Below are positions 52,463 to 61,385 of a DNA stretch of 64,000 bases, piece by piece; within the stretch, counting starts at the first letter, position 1; each line of letters opens with the position of its first letter. The position numbers and the translations under genes were made by a program. The notes under the pieces were generated by a model that was not told the DNA's origin, did no database searches, and saw nothing but the letters and a program-made list of their open reading frames with translations. Source of the DNA: JACTOJ01 sp032335695 (GTDB lineage: Bacteria > Bacillota > Clostridia > Clostridiales > Clostridiaceae); assembly GCF_032335695.1 (NCBI RefSeq), contig NZ_JACTOJ010000008.1:124001-188000 (forward strand). Direction: 5' to 3'.

Positions 52463-52497
52463 TTTATAATGTTTATATTTATAATAAACATTATAAA
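52463..52497. promoter_or_regulatory. 35-bp palindrome before the DUF2087 regulator
   Basis: TTTATAATGTTTAT (52463-52476) and its exact reverse complement (52484-52497) flank a 7-base centre. Part of the same word recurs just after (TTGTATAATGT near 52504). It overlaps the likely promoter and is probably the regulator's own operator. Confidence 0.6.
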
Positions 52498-52611
52498 TAT
52501 TTGTTTGTATAATGTCAATTACTAAAAAGGCATTAAATGAAAAAACACCCACATAAGTGAGTGTATATAAACCTAAAATTTTTATGTATTAATCAACAAT
52601 CTTAAATTAAA

Positions 52612-52635
52612 TTCGGGGCATTTTGTAGCCCCGAA
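52612..52635 (-). terminator. Terminator of the second beta flower gene
   Basis: TTCGGGGC and GCCCCGAA pair around an 8-base loop, downstream of the stop at 52664. Confidence 0.7.
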
Positions 52636-52663
52636 AAAATTGAACAGTTTTAAAAGTAAGGAA

Positions 52664-52972
52664 TTACCACCACCAGCCTCCTAGAGATCCTAAGAGAAGG
52701 CCGGCACCTAGTAATCCCAACCATCCTTGATTTCCATAGCCTAAGTACCTGCCGCTCATATTATAAAGATTATATCCATTATAATATCCTACAGGTACTC
52801 CAGTAGCCGGGTGGTAAACCATCCCATTTGAAAAGTAAGCTACTGGTGTATGACTTGCATCATAAACCATTGAACCATCAGTATATCCCATAACATGATG
52901 TCTGTTATCATATATTTTGTTATTCTTTACATACCCATGAACACTACGATTATAATCATATACTCTTTCCAT
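52664..52972 (-). CDS. 4-fold beta flower-type repeat protein, short paralogue
   Basis: Protein of 102 residues with about five units of the Y-D-x-x-x-x-x-x-G-Y repeat (VYDYNRSVHGYVK, IYDNRHHVMGYTD, VYDASHTPVAYFS, VYHPATGVPVGYYN, LYNMSGRYLGYGN) and a hydrophobic, Trp-ending tail (GLLGAGLLLGSLGGWWW). It is the same architecture as the 37959 protein but without the long Gly-rich tail. The function is unknown. It stands alone with its own terminator. Confidence 0.75.
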   Translation of the reverse strand: MERVYDYNRSVHGYVKNNKIYDNRHHVMGYTDGSMVYDASHTPVAYFSNGMVYHPATGVPVGYYNGYNLYNMSGRYLGYGNQGWLGLLGAGLLLGSLGGWWW

Positions 52973-53211
52973 ATGCTTTCCACCTTTTCATCCTATTATC
53001 GTTTATATATAAAATATAATTCATCTCACGCTGCTTATTCTTATATTCAGAAGAAATATATCCTTCTGTTTTCATTATATGAACCATTGACAAAATATGT
53101 CTGTCAATATATAACAATAATATAAGAAATTTTTTATATTTAATATGACATACAGCTGTCATTTTTTACGGATTATCATAAGTATGTAGAAAATTTTAGG
53201 AGATGATATAA

Positions 53212-53667
53212 ATGTACACAAGTACAATAGAGCGATTTATGGACAAAACGAAGGTGCCCTCAGCTTCAGAAATATCTAATCTTTTAGGCATCGAAGCTGC
53301 TGGAAGAATAAACAAATTGGAAAATTTTCTAACCGAAAACTATGATTTAATTCGAGAATTAAAATTTCCATTCGGAAATAACTACGGCTGGGGATACAAA
53401 TACAGCTGCAAAAGCAAGCATTTATTTTACTTATTTTTTGAAAAAGGCCTCTTTACCATTACAATATCAATAGGTAAAAGTGAGCTAAAAGAACTGTATA
53501 AAATGTTAGATACTATGCTTCCAAAAACAAAAGAAATGTGGAAAAATCGTTACCCTTGCGGCGATGGCGGATGGATTCATTACCGCATAGAAAATGATGA
53601 TGAACTATTAGACATGGAAAAACTTATATTTATTAAGAAAAAACCTAAACCAAAATGTGCTTCCTAA
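53212..53667 (+). CDS. DUF3788 family protein
   Basis: Soluble protein of 151 residues. It has the DUF3788 pattern: LKFPFGNNYGWGYKYSCKSKHLFYLF, FTITISIGKSEL, and CGDGGWIHYRIENDDELLDMEKLI. The fold and partners are not known to me. TTAGGAGATGAT precedes the ATG. It is a single gene; the stop lies within a terminator hairpin. Confidence 0.85.
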   Translation: MYTSTIERFMDKTKVPSASEISNLLGIEAAGRINKLENFLTENYDLIRELKFPFGNNYGWGYKYSCKSKHLFYLFFEKGLFTITISIGKSELKELYKMLDTMLPKTKEMWKNRYPCGDGGWIHYRIENDDELLDMEKLIFIKKKPKPKCAS

Positions 53668-53688
53668 ATAAGTAGGCAGCACATTTTG
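53651..53688 (+). terminator. Terminator overlapping the DUF3788 stop
   Basis: CAAAATGTGCT and AGCACATTTTG pair, with a further CCTA/TAGG inner stem. It also faces the convergent dioxygenase gene. Confidence 0.7.
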
Positions 53689-53730
53689 TACTATCAGCTT
53701 AAATCTAAAATGAAATCAGGTAATAATTAA

Positions 53731-54495
53731 TTAAAATTGAATACAAATAAGACTTAAGGTTCCAAGCTCATAGCTCTTATGAAGAAGCTTAGGTGAGTCG
53801 CTTAAGCCGCTTCCCATAGCTATAAATAGCGGTACAATATGCTCTTCGCGAGGTACTGCATTCTTTGCATAGGGTGCTAAATTCCTATAAGAGAATAAAG
53901 CTTTCTTATCGTTACTTTCTAATTTTTCTATAAGCCAATTATCAAACTGTGCCGCCCAGGATACAGGATTATCTCCTTCATCTGTCAATGTTCTCAAATT
54001 GTGAACCGTTGATCCGCTTCCGATTACTAGAATGTCTTCTTCTCCCAAGCTTTTTATAGCTTCCCCTATTTTATATTCTTCCTCCATAGAAAGAAATGGA
54101 TTAACCGAAACCTGTACAACTGGTATATCTGCTTCTGGATACATAAGATAAAGTACATCCCAAGCTCCATGATCCAAGCCTCTCTTTGTGTCGAGATAAC
54201 TGTCTATATTGCTGCTTTTAAGTAAATTTTGAACCTTTAAAGCTACTTCAGTTGAGCCCTTAGCTCCATACTGTAAAGAATATAACTCTCTTGGAAAGCC
54301 ATAAAAATCATAAATCATATCATATTTTGAATCTATAGCTGATATGGTTGTGGTTTGATTTTCCCAATGCGCTGTAAATATAACAATAGCCTTCGGCTTT
54401 TCTTTCTTTCCTAATTCCTTTAAAAAATCTGTATATTCATTCTTTTCCACTGCAAGAGTTGGACCACCATGACATAAAAATAATGGTTTAATCAT
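53731..54495 (-). CDS. LigB-type extradiol dioxygenase (4,5-DOPA dioxygenase family)
   Basis: Class III ring-cleaving dioxygenase homologue of 254 residues. Metal-site residues are in LFLCHGGPTLAV, VIFTAHWENQ, GLDHGAWDVLYLMYP, and GSGSTVHNLRTL, as in YgiD. The ending PREEHIVPLFIAMG is conserved too. In an anaerobe its oxygen-dependent activity is puzzling; it may act in oxygen exposure or on another substrate. No aromatic degradation genes are nearby. Confidence 0.88.
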   Translation of the reverse strand: MIKPLFLCHGGPTLAVEKNEYTDFLKELGKKEKPKAIVIFTAHWENQTTTISAIDSKYDMIYDFYGFPRELYSLQYGAKGSTEVALKVQNLLKSSNIDSYLDTKRGLDHGAWDVLYLMYPEADIPVVQVSVNPFLSMEEEYKIGEAIKSLGEEDILVIGSGSTVHNLRTLTDEGDNPVSWAAQFDNWLIEKLESNDKKALFSYRNLAPYAKNAVPREEHIVPLFIAMGSGLSDSPKLLHKSYELGTLSLICIQF

Positions 54496-54621
54496 AATTT
54501 ACACTCCTTTACTACAACATGTATATATATAATATTTTGTATTATTTATTATATTATACTACTATATTATAATAACTTACTTACTTTTGTCAACTATATA
54601 TTTTAAAGTAATGATTATTAA

Positions 54622-54659
54622 AAAAGGCATGCTAAAAAATTAAATTAGCATACCTTTTT
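54622..54659 (-). terminator. Terminator of the malic enzyme gene
   Basis: AAAGGCATGCTA and TAGCATACCTTT pair with one mismatch and are followed by a T-run downstream of the stop. Confidence 0.75.
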
Positions 54660-54695
54660 GTGCAAAAAACATTTTTTTAGATTTGCACCTCTAAA

Positions 54696-56330
54696 TTAAA
54701 TTTCGTATTTCGCCTTCCAGATTTCTTTTTCAACAGCTGCTTTTGCATCAATTATCTCAGCTCGATTCAGTCCATCCTTAACTGCTGCTTCCACAACTGC
54801 TGTGGCAACCAGCTTTGAAGCTTCCTTAAGTCTCGCAACAGGAGGCAATATAGATGCACCTGGCTTTGAAAGATCCTGAAGCTCTGCAATTCCATGGGCA
54901 GCTGCTGAAAGCATCGCATCTGAAACAGTTTTAGCTTTTGCTACTATTATTCCAAGTCCAAGCCCAGGATATAGTAGAGCATTATTTGCCTGCCCTATTT
55001 TATATGTAACTCCCTTATATGCTACAGGATCAGAAGGACTTCCTGTTACCACAAGAGCTCTACCATCAGTCCACTCTATAATATCCTTGGCAGTTGCTTC
55101 TGCAAGTCTAGTAGGGTTTGAAATAGGCATAATAGCCGGTCTTTCATTTATTTCTGCCATTTTTCTTACTGCTGCTTCAGAAAAAGCGCCGTGAACTCCA
55201 GAACATCCAATAAGAACTGATGGTTTAACTGCTGCTACGATTTCAGCAATGTCAGTTAAAGGCTTTTCAAACTCTCCTTTTGACCTAGCATATTTTTTTT
55301 GTCCATCTGTTAATCCATCCATATCTTCAGTAATAAGACCTTGTCTGTCTATAATATAAAAATCCTTTATTGCTTTCTTTTCATCAGCCCCAGATCTAAC
55401 CTTTTCAAGGAGTATTTGGTCGGATATACCAATTCCTGCAGTTCCTCCTCCAAATACCAATATTTTATGATCCTTTACAGGAATCTTTGTAACCTCTCCA
55501 ATAGCATTCATAGCAGATACCATCATTACTCCTGTACCTTGAATATCATCATTAAAGGTACAGATTTTAGATCTGTATTTTTCAAGTATCCTGCTGGCAT
55601 TTCCACGTCCGAAATCTTCCCAGTGAAGAAGCACTTCTGGAAAAAGCTCAGTGGAAATTTTTACAAATTCATCTATGAAGCTATCATATTTTTCACCCGT
55701 TATTCTTTTATTCTTGTTTCCCAAGTATAATGGGTCATTTAAAAGTTTATCATTATTTGTTCCAGCATCTATTACCACAGGAAGAACATTTCTAGGATTA
55801 ATACCCGCAGCTACTGTGTAAACTGCAAGCTTTCCTATAGAAATATCAACTCCTTGAACTCCCCAGTCACCTATTCCTAGAACTCCTTCACCGTCCGTAA
55901 CTACAATTAATTTTATTTCCTCAAGGCCTTTTATTCCTGCTTCTATGGATTTTTTTATGTTTTCCGGATGATTAACGGATAAGAAAACTGCATCCTTTGG
56001 AGTCTCATAGTTTTTAGAGTAATTTATAACTGCATCTCCAATGGTTGGAGTATAGATTATTGGAAGAAATTCAGTAACATGCTTTCCTATAACATAGTAG
56101 AAAAGGGTTCTATTTGTATCAAATAAATTCATAAGATAATTATGTTTTTCAAGATTATCTGAAAAAGCTTTTGTTCTTTCATATATGATTTGCTCCTGCT
56201 GTTCTATGGTTCTCACTTCATTTGGAAGCAAACCTGTAAGAGCATATTTTTCTCTTTCTTCTTCTGTGAAGGCTGTTCCCTTATTTAAAAATGGATTTCT
56301 TAATAAATCTTGTCCTGCTAACTTAGTCAT
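54696..56330 (-). CDS. maeA: NAD-dependent malic enzyme
   Basis: Oxidative decarboxylase of 544 residues that converts malate to pyruvate and CO2. It is the long bacterial form with the N-terminal segment LTGLLPNEVRTIEQQ and FYYVIGKHVTEFLPIIYTPTIGDA. Active-site parts are VVTDGEGVLGIGDWGVQG, LHWEDFGRGNA and CTFNDDIQGTG, and VFGGGTAGIG binds the dinucleotide. Malolactic enzyme is a close relative and cannot be fully excluded. It is a single gene with no malate permease adjacent. Confidence 0.93.
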   Translation of the reverse strand: MTKLAGQDLLRNPFLNKGTAFTEEEREKYALTGLLPNEVRTIEQQEQIIYERTKAFSDNLEKHNYLMNLFDTNRTLFYYVIGKHVTEFLPIIYTPTIGDAVINYSKNYETPKDAVFLSVNHPENIKKSIEAGIKGLEEIKLIVVTDGEGVLGIGDWGVQGVDISIGKLAVYTVAAGINPRNVLPVVIDAGTNNDKLLNDPLYLGNKNKRITGEKYDSFIDEFVKISTELFPEVLLHWEDFGRGNASRILEKYRSKICTFNDDIQGTGVMMVSAMNAIGEVTKIPVKDHKILVFGGGTAGIGISDQILLEKVRSGADEKKAIKDFYIIDRQGLITEDMDGLTDGQKKYARSKGEFEKPLTDIAEIVAAVKPSVLIGCSGVHGAFSEAAVRKMAEINERPAIMPISNPTRLAEATAKDIIEWTDGRALVVTGSPSDPVAYKGVTYKIGQANNALLYPGLGLGIIVAKAKTVSDAMLSAAAHGIAELQDLSKPGASILPPVARLKEASKLVATAVVEAAVKDGLNRAEIIDAKAAVEKEIWKAKYEI

Positions 56331-56557
56331 TATTTTGCATTCCTCCTAATTCTAGTATATTCAAATCAATCACATAAAAATAAGTAAAAAGAAAGTTCAC
56401 TTAAAGCCATAAGAGTTTCATAAATATGCGTAAGTTTTCCTTTCTTTTCATTTCAGCCTTATTATACTTCCAACTAGCTAATATAAGCAATATTGTTTAT
56501 TTATAATGTTATAAGTATTGCTTATAACTCAAAATTAATACTATTATTTCTCGGACT

Positions 56558-57091
56558 TTATATATATTTTACATATTTTTTAAGAACCTTAGCAAGAGGT
56601 AACCCTAATATTAATCCAACAACAATTTGCATCAAATTTCCTGGTATTGATGCTGCTGGCGTTATCCAATTGCCATAAAGTATCCCTTCTGTTATGTAAT
56701 ATCCAATTATCATCCAAACTCCAGATAAAAGCATTGCAAATATATTTAACAAAAGACTATTTCCATTTCTATTTTTGCTCCAGGTAATAGCTCCAATCAT
56801 ATATCCCATAATTCCTCTTATCACAAAAGTAAAAGGTGCCCAAAGTGCCCAGCCTGAGGATAAATCAAAGATTGCCATACCAACAGCTCCAGCTATGGCT
56901 CCCTTTTCTTTTCCGAAAACAATGGCTGCTGTAAATAGCATTACATTTCCTAAGTGAACCAATCCTCCGTTAGATAAGAAAGGTAATCTAATATTAATGA
57001 ATGAAGTTGCTACAAACACTAACGCTATTAATAGTGCTGTTACCACCATGTCCTTAATTGTAAATTTACTTTTTACTTTATTTATTTCCAT
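56558..57091 (-). CDS. ECF transporter S component
   Basis: Membrane protein of 177 residues with six helices, the substrate-binding unit of an energy-coupling-factor importer. Family segments are FTIKDMVVTALLIALVFVATSF, GLVHLGNVMLFTAAIVFG and FTFVIRGIMGYMIGAI. The start at 57091 follows GGGGGAAAG; the longer reading from 57169 overlaps the aminotransferase gene. The A/A'/T module must be supplied from elsewhere. The substrate is not clear; co-transcription with a class V aminotransferase suggests a vitamin B6-type or an amino acid/ureide-related compound. Confidence 0.87.
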   Translation of the reverse strand: MEINKVKSKFTIKDMVVTALLIALVFVATSFINIRLPFLSNGGLVHLGNVMLFTAAIVFGKEKGAIAGAVGMAIFDLSSGWALWAPFTFVIRGIMGYMIGAITWSKNRNGNSLLLNIFAMLLSGVWMIIGYYITEGILYGNWITPAASIPGNLMQIVVGLILGLPLAKVLKKYVKYI

Positions 57092-57122
57092 CGTCTTTCC
57101 CCCATTTTTATTTATAAAATTA

Positions 57123-58268
57123 TTATTTGTATAAATATTTATTAAACAATTCCACCAACTCTTTTTCACTATTGAAACCTAGATCCTTTAATCCTTTGCC
57201 TATTACATTTAATGCATAAACCATTTTATCCTCACGAGCATTTTCTCCCATATGTCCTATTCTTAAAATCTCATCATCATAAGGCTTTAAGGATGTAATT
57301 ATTAAAGTGTCATATTTCTTTAGCATGTGAGCCTTAAGCTTTAATGCTCCTATACTTTGCGGTATCTTAACAGCAGTTACTGTATTGGAATAGCCCTCAG
57401 TTAAAAATAGTTCAAGTCCATATTCCTTAACAGCTTTTCTTGTGGCCGCTGCAATCTTTTCATGTCTATTAAGTACATTTTCAATTCCCTCCTCTAAAAT
57501 ATTATCAGCTGCCTTGCTTAATCCCATAATGTCACTTATAGGCATTGTATACGGAAACCACTTATCTTTATAATAATTTTCCCAAATAGTTAAATTGCAA
57601 TAAAAACCTGTTATAGGAGTCTTTCTATTCTTCATTGATGCTTTAGCTTTTTCACTAATACTGACCATAGTTAATCCAGCTGGAGCTGAAAAAGCTTTCT
57701 GGGACCCGCCTAAAGCAATATCTATTTTCCACTCATCAACTTTTATAGCTTCCCCCGCCATAGCTGAAACCGAATCAACCACAGTTAATATTCCATACTT
57801 ATTAAGCAATGGGCATATCTTGGATAAATCATTTAAAACACCTGTTGGTGTATCACAATGAACTACTGTAGCATACTTAAAGCTATGATCCACTTCTAAA
57901 AATTCGCTTAATTTCTTCACATCGATAGCTTTGCTATAATTATCTGAAAAATATACTCCTTCTCCTCCATACATTTCAACAAAATCCTTAAAGCCTCTTC
58001 CGTAAATTCCATTATCTAGTACAAGAACTCTATCTCCTGGTTCAGTAAGAGATGCGCAGGCCGCTTCTAATCCTAAAATTCCTTCGCCACTCAATATGTA
58101 TACTGGATTTTCAGTATTAATTATTTTTCCTATTTTCTCACAGGTATTTTTATAAAATTCAACAAATTCTTCATCTACATCTGGATTAGTGGTAGTTTTA
58201 GCCCTCTCTAGTCTCACATTTTCCCTTACGCTGGTAGGCCCCGGCGCATATACAAATTTATTATTCAT
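57123..58268 (-). CDS. Class V aminotransferase (serine/alanine-glyoxylate type)
   Basis: PLP enzyme of 381 residues. It has FVYAPGPTSVRENV, LSGEGILGLEAA, the Asp contact in LTVVDSVSAMAGE, the Schiff-base Lys in LGGSQKAFSAPAGL, and the C-terminal LRIGHMGENAREDKM. This is the alanine-glyoxylate or serine-pyruvate aminotransferase group, which includes PucG. It precedes the ECF S component by 31 bases and probably shares its promoter. No purine-degradation genes are visible, so the substrate is open. Confidence 0.9.
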   Translation of the reverse strand: MNNKFVYAPGPTSVRENVRLERAKTTTNPDVDEEFVEFYKNTCEKIGKIINTENPVYILSGEGILGLEAACASLTEPGDRVLVLDNGIYGRGFKDFVEMYGGEGVYFSDNYSKAIDVKKLSEFLEVDHSFKYATVVHCDTPTGVLNDLSKICPLLNKYGILTVVDSVSAMAGEAIKVDEWKIDIALGGSQKAFSAPAGLTMVSISEKAKASMKNRKTPITGFYCNLTIWENYYKDKWFPYTMPISDIMGLSKAADNILEEGIENVLNRHEKIAAATRKAVKEYGLELFLTEGYSNTVTAVKIPQSIGALKLKAHMLKKYDTLIITSLKPYDDEILRIGHMGENAREDKMVYALNVIGKGLKDLGFNSEKELVELFNKYLYK

Positions 58269-58323
58269 TAGAAATACCCCCTTTTTTTAGTTTGTAATAT
58301 TAATAAAATAGCACATAAAGCAG

Positions 58324-58357
58324 AAAAAGTGAATTGTACCGATACAATCCACTTTTT
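58324..58357. terminator. Bidirectional terminator
   Basis: AAAAAGTGAATTGTA and TACAATCCACTTTTT pair with one mismatch, upstream of the aminotransferase gene and after the broken lipoprotein gene. Confidence 0.7.
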
Positions 58358-58367
58358 TTCATGTTAT

Positions 58368-58596
58368 CTATTTAAAAATATTCTTATACTCAATATCAAT
58401 TAAGTTCTTTATTTGCGGAGCCCAGACTCTAAAAGGCTCTATGCTTGAATTAATGCTAATGATTATTTCATTTGGGATGTCAAGTTGAGATATTTCTTTT
58501 GAACCATTTGAAAGTTTTGTCTCCTTTAGAGCAGGCAGATATAAAAACTATAGAAAATATTAAAAGAATATAAATAATTTTAATGAATATTTTCAT
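58368..58596 (-). pseudogene. Frameshifted small lipoprotein gene
   Basis: The ATG at 58596 (AGGTGAT upstream) begins MKIFIKIIYILLIFSIVFIS with lipobox ISAC. The frame stops at 58480 after about 38 codons. In the +1 frame the sequence continues as NGSKEISQLDIPNEIII and SIEPFRVWAPQIKNLID to a stop at 58368. A one-base change near GACAAAACTT (about 58521-58530) would restore a protein of about 75 residues. It is either a pseudogene or a sequencing error. Confidence 0.6.
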
Positions 58597-58609
58597 TTCA
58601 ATCACCTGA

Positions 58610-59185
58610 TTATACTATATCTTTTTTTCCACCATTAATTTTCTCAATGGAATCTTCATATATCGTTTGCTTTAATTCTTTCATGTAATCAGAAAATTCC
58701 ACTTCTTTCTTTCCATACCAGAGGTTTGCTTCATATTCAAGTGGTATCCAGGTTGACAAGTCTGCTTCATTATGTTGAATTAATGCTTCCATCTTATCTA
58801 GTGCCTTATAAATTTTAGCTTCTACAGTTTCTTGTTTATTCATTTCTAAAAATAGTTCTAGCAATTCTGTTTTATATGGCTGTGGCAAACTCCAAAGTAG
58901 ATCTGAAACTGCATCATTCTCTACGGTTTCATCGCTTTCTGTTTTTACAAAGGCTGGAATATCACCAGTAATAGCTTCACCTATATCATGCCATATACAC
59001 ATTAAAATCACTTTGTTTATATCTGCATCAGGAAACTCATCTTTCACTAGATATGCCATTAAAGACAATCGCCAGCTATGCTCTGCTACACTTTCATGCC
59101 GATTCGATGAGGTCCATGAATGACGAGTATTATTTTTTAACTTTTCTGCTATGGACATTATATCAATAAATTGTCTTGTGTTCAT
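58610..59185 (-). CDS. HD-domain hydrolase (YfbR/5'-nucleotidase-like)
   Basis: Metal-dependent phosphohydrolase of about 191 residues. HD-fold ligands are seen in ESVAEHSWRLSLMAYL, CIWHDIGEAITGDIP and KALDKMEALIQHNE. This is the group of YfbR-type deoxynucleoside 5'-monophosphatases. The start at 59185 (MNTRQFIDIM) is near the usual family start, but the ATG at 59209 is also possible; neither has a strong ribosome binding site. The substrate is inferred from family. Confidence 0.87.
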   Translation of the reverse strand: MNTRQFIDIMSIAEKLKNNTRHSWTSSNRHESVAEHSWRLSLMAYLVKDEFPDADINKVILMCIWHDIGEAITGDIPAFVKTESDETVENDAVSDLLWSLPQPYKTELLELFLEMNKQETVEAKIYKALDKMEALIQHNEADLSTWIPLEYEANLWYGKKEVEFSDYMKELKQTIYEDSIEKINGGKKDIV

Positions 59186-59251
59186 TTTATTTTGCACCAC
59201 CCAATACATTACTTTATCTTTTACATATTCTTATCTTAAGCTTTCTTTTCA

Positions 59252-60016
59252 CTAGTTTGAGCTAAAAGATTTTAATTCTTTAAATCTTTCGTTGCAAAAC
59301 TGTATTTTTACTTTGGAATTTTTAAAATAATCTGTGGAAAGTAAATTAGCTAAATCTTGATATTGATCTGCAACATCCTTGTCATTTAAATATTTTTGAT
59401 CAATTATAACCGAAAAGATATATTCATTATCTATTTTATCAATTTTCAGTGAAGCTTTATCATTATCGCCAATGATTTGAGAATTATATAGATACTCTCC
59501 AAATTTTTTAGCATCATCTTGTTTAATATTTTCTGTATAATATAGCTCACTTCCATGTATCTGAATTTTATTATCTGGGATATCTCCATAATAAACTGTT
59601 AATGCAATTAGAGGTACTACAATTATAGCACAAATAATAATACTCAAGAATATTGGTAAAGCAAAGGAAGCTTTTTTACCTCCACCTAGAATGTGAGAGG
59701 CATATAACTCTTTTTGATTCCTTGAAAAGTAAGAAGCAACAAAAATATTTACAGCATAGCCAATATATTTACTATCATTCCCAGGAATGAAAACCGATAC
59801 TACTAAAAGCAATAAAAAGCCTGCAATCACTGAAAAAAGAGTATAATTCTTTTTCTTCTTGTCTCCCATTCGTCCATAATTAAGAGCATACAAAACTCCA
59901 GCTGGAACAAAAGAAAAAATTATGCTTATTACCAAAAAATACTTAGGATTCCACAACCCTTTTTCATTAACATTCTTTTTATTGATCAATCCTTCAGACA
60001 CTCCAAATTCTCCCAT
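59252..60016 (-). CDS. Uncharacterised membrane protein
   Basis: Protein of 254 residues. Residues about 25-150 hold four predicted membrane helices (NPKYFLVISIIFSFVPAGVL, then LFSVIAGFLLLLVVSVFIPG, YIGYAVNIFVASYF, IFLSIIICAIIVVPLIALTV). The last 100 residues are soluble, probably extracytoplasmic (YYTENIKQDDAKKFGEYL). The start has GGGG upstream. I do not recognise a function. Confidence 0.75.
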   Translation of the reverse strand: MGEFGVSEGLINKKNVNEKGLWNPKYFLVISIIFSFVPAGVLYALNYGRMGDKKKKNYTLFSVIAGFLLLLVVSVFIPGNDSKYIGYAVNIFVASYFSRNQKELYASHILGGGKKASFALPIFLSIIICAIIVVPLIALTVYYGDIPDNKIQIHGSELYYTENIKQDDAKKFGEYLYNSQIIGDNDKASLKIDKIDNEYIFSVIIDQKYLNDKDVADQYQDLANLLSTDYFKNSKVKIQFCNERFKELKSFSSN

Positions 60017-60104
60017 GGCAATCCCCCTAAGAAATTATATTCAATGATATTATTACGAAATTTGACACTAAAGTCAATCTAATTAATCCATATTAAAGCA
60101 ATTT

Positions 60105-60659
60105 TTACATCTCTTTTGCTAGCATAGAAAGCTTATTGATTGTTTTCCAATTGCGCACAGTTGCTGATGCATCTAATTTCTGAAGATTGCTGGCAAGTTT
60201 TGAATTTCGAATACTGTTAAAGAATAAAAGAAATACATCTCTCCCTAAAATAAAATATTCATCATTTTCATTTTTATAAGCATTAAGAACCTCAATTTTT
60301 TCTTTTAACGGAGCTTTTTCCAAAAAAGCAACATATAAACTCTCAACTTTGGATGATGACTCAGCTTCTAATATTTTCTCTCTGGAGAATGGGCAATTCA
60401 AAATAATGCTCTCCAACTCTTCAGAGGTTCTTAATACAACTTTAACTGGAAAACCGAAAGCTGACTCAATCTCATCTTGGATTTTATTTTGAAGATAATC
60501 TTCTGGTTCACTTGATTTGAACAGTACATTCCCGCTTTGTATATATGTTTTTACCTCACTAAACCCAAGAGATTCAAATACTTTTTTTAACTCAGCCATC
60601 TTAATTATATTCTTTCCACCTACATTAATGCCTCTTAAAAATGCTATAAAAACCTTCAT
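60105..60659 (-). CDS. DUF1697 family protein
   Basis: Cytosolic protein of 184 residues with the DUF1697 signature FIAFLRGINVGGKNIIKMAEL near the start, TYIQSGNVLFKS, and ATVRNWKTINKLSML at the end. Its biochemical role is not established. The start at 60659 (MKVFIAF) is preferred because AAGGAG is 11 bases away; from the ATG at 60668 the gap is only 2 bases. Confidence 0.9.
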   Translation of the reverse strand: MKVFIAFLRGINVGGKNIIKMAELKKVFESLGFSEVKTYIQSGNVLFKSSEPEDYLQNKIQDEIESAFGFPVKVVLRTSEELESIILNCPFSREKILEAESSSKVESLYVAFLEKAPLKEKIEVLNAYKNENDEYFILGRDVFLLFFNSIRNSKLASNLQKLDASATVRNWKTINKLSMLAKEM

Positions 60660-60699
60660 TTGTTTCATCTCTCCTTACTATATTACTTATAATTTTTAA

Positions 60700-61332
60700 T
60701 TAATTCACCTTTGTTCCGCCCCATTCAACCACTGTAAACCCCTTTCTGCTAAAAGGCCTAAGCTTCTGCTCCTCTACTTTCACAGGATTATCTAAAGGCT
60801 TATAGAGCATCATTACTCTTAGCATTGAATCCGGCTTTGGCGTTATATCAAGCTTTGCAATATTCTCATAATCCTCACCTGCGAAGCTTATGAGATTGTA
60901 CTTATTTTCCTGTAAAATAGGAAGCCAGTACACTATAAACTCATTATATTCTTTTGTAGTCAGTCCAAGATAGGCAAGTTTTTCTTGAAGAAACTTTTCC
61001 GTATCGCTGCCTTTTACCACAAAGCCTTTGGTCATGTCCCATTTATTTTTTGAAATTCCTTCCCAAAATAAATATGAGTATTCCTTATTGTCAGAAAGAT
61101 TAATTAAACTACCGTCTGGCTTTACTTCTACTGTCCAGCCATCCTTATATTCAGGGTAACTGCAAGTAAGCTTGCCCTTGTAGTCTAACTTTACACTCAC
61201 TGTCTGTTCTGAAGCTGGATATAAATAGATTACCGGCTTCGCATTTTTCTCACCTCCTGGACTATCGCATGCTGGCAATATTAGCGTAAGCAATAAAGAT
61301 AAAATAAGAACTATTATTTTTGATTTTTTCAT
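60700..61332 (-). CDS. Lipoprotein with KPVIYLYP domain
   Basis: Secreted lipoprotein of 210 residues. The signal peptide ends with LILPAC, a lipobox. The mature part starts with KPVIYLYPASEQTVSVKLDY, then GKLTCSYPEYKDGW and a repeated aromatic pattern (YSYLFWEGISKNKWDMTKGF), with YNEFIVYWLP later. Proteins with this KPVIYLYP start are frequent in clostridia as surface proteins of unknown role. GGTGG precedes the ATG. Confidence 0.8.
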   Translation of the reverse strand: MKKSKIIVLILSLLLTLILPACDSPGGEKNAKPVIYLYPASEQTVSVKLDYKGKLTCSYPEYKDGWTVEVKPDGSLINLSDNKEYSYLFWEGISKNKWDMTKGFVVKGSDTEKFLQEKLAYLGLTTKEYNEFIVYWLPILQENKYNLISFAGEDYENIAKLDITPKPDSMLRVMMLYKPLDNPVKVEEQKLRPFSRKGFTVVEWGGTKVN

Positions 61333-61385
61333 ACAAATTCCACCTTCTGAATATTTTCATTATAAGATATAATCTAAAAAAGCCT

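Noticed and set aside
52956..53162. Minus-strand ORF of 68 codons upstream of the beta flower gene
   Set aside because: Composition is lysine/isoleucine/tyrosine-rich as expected for AT-rich noncoding DNA and there is no good start site; it overlaps the real gene's start.
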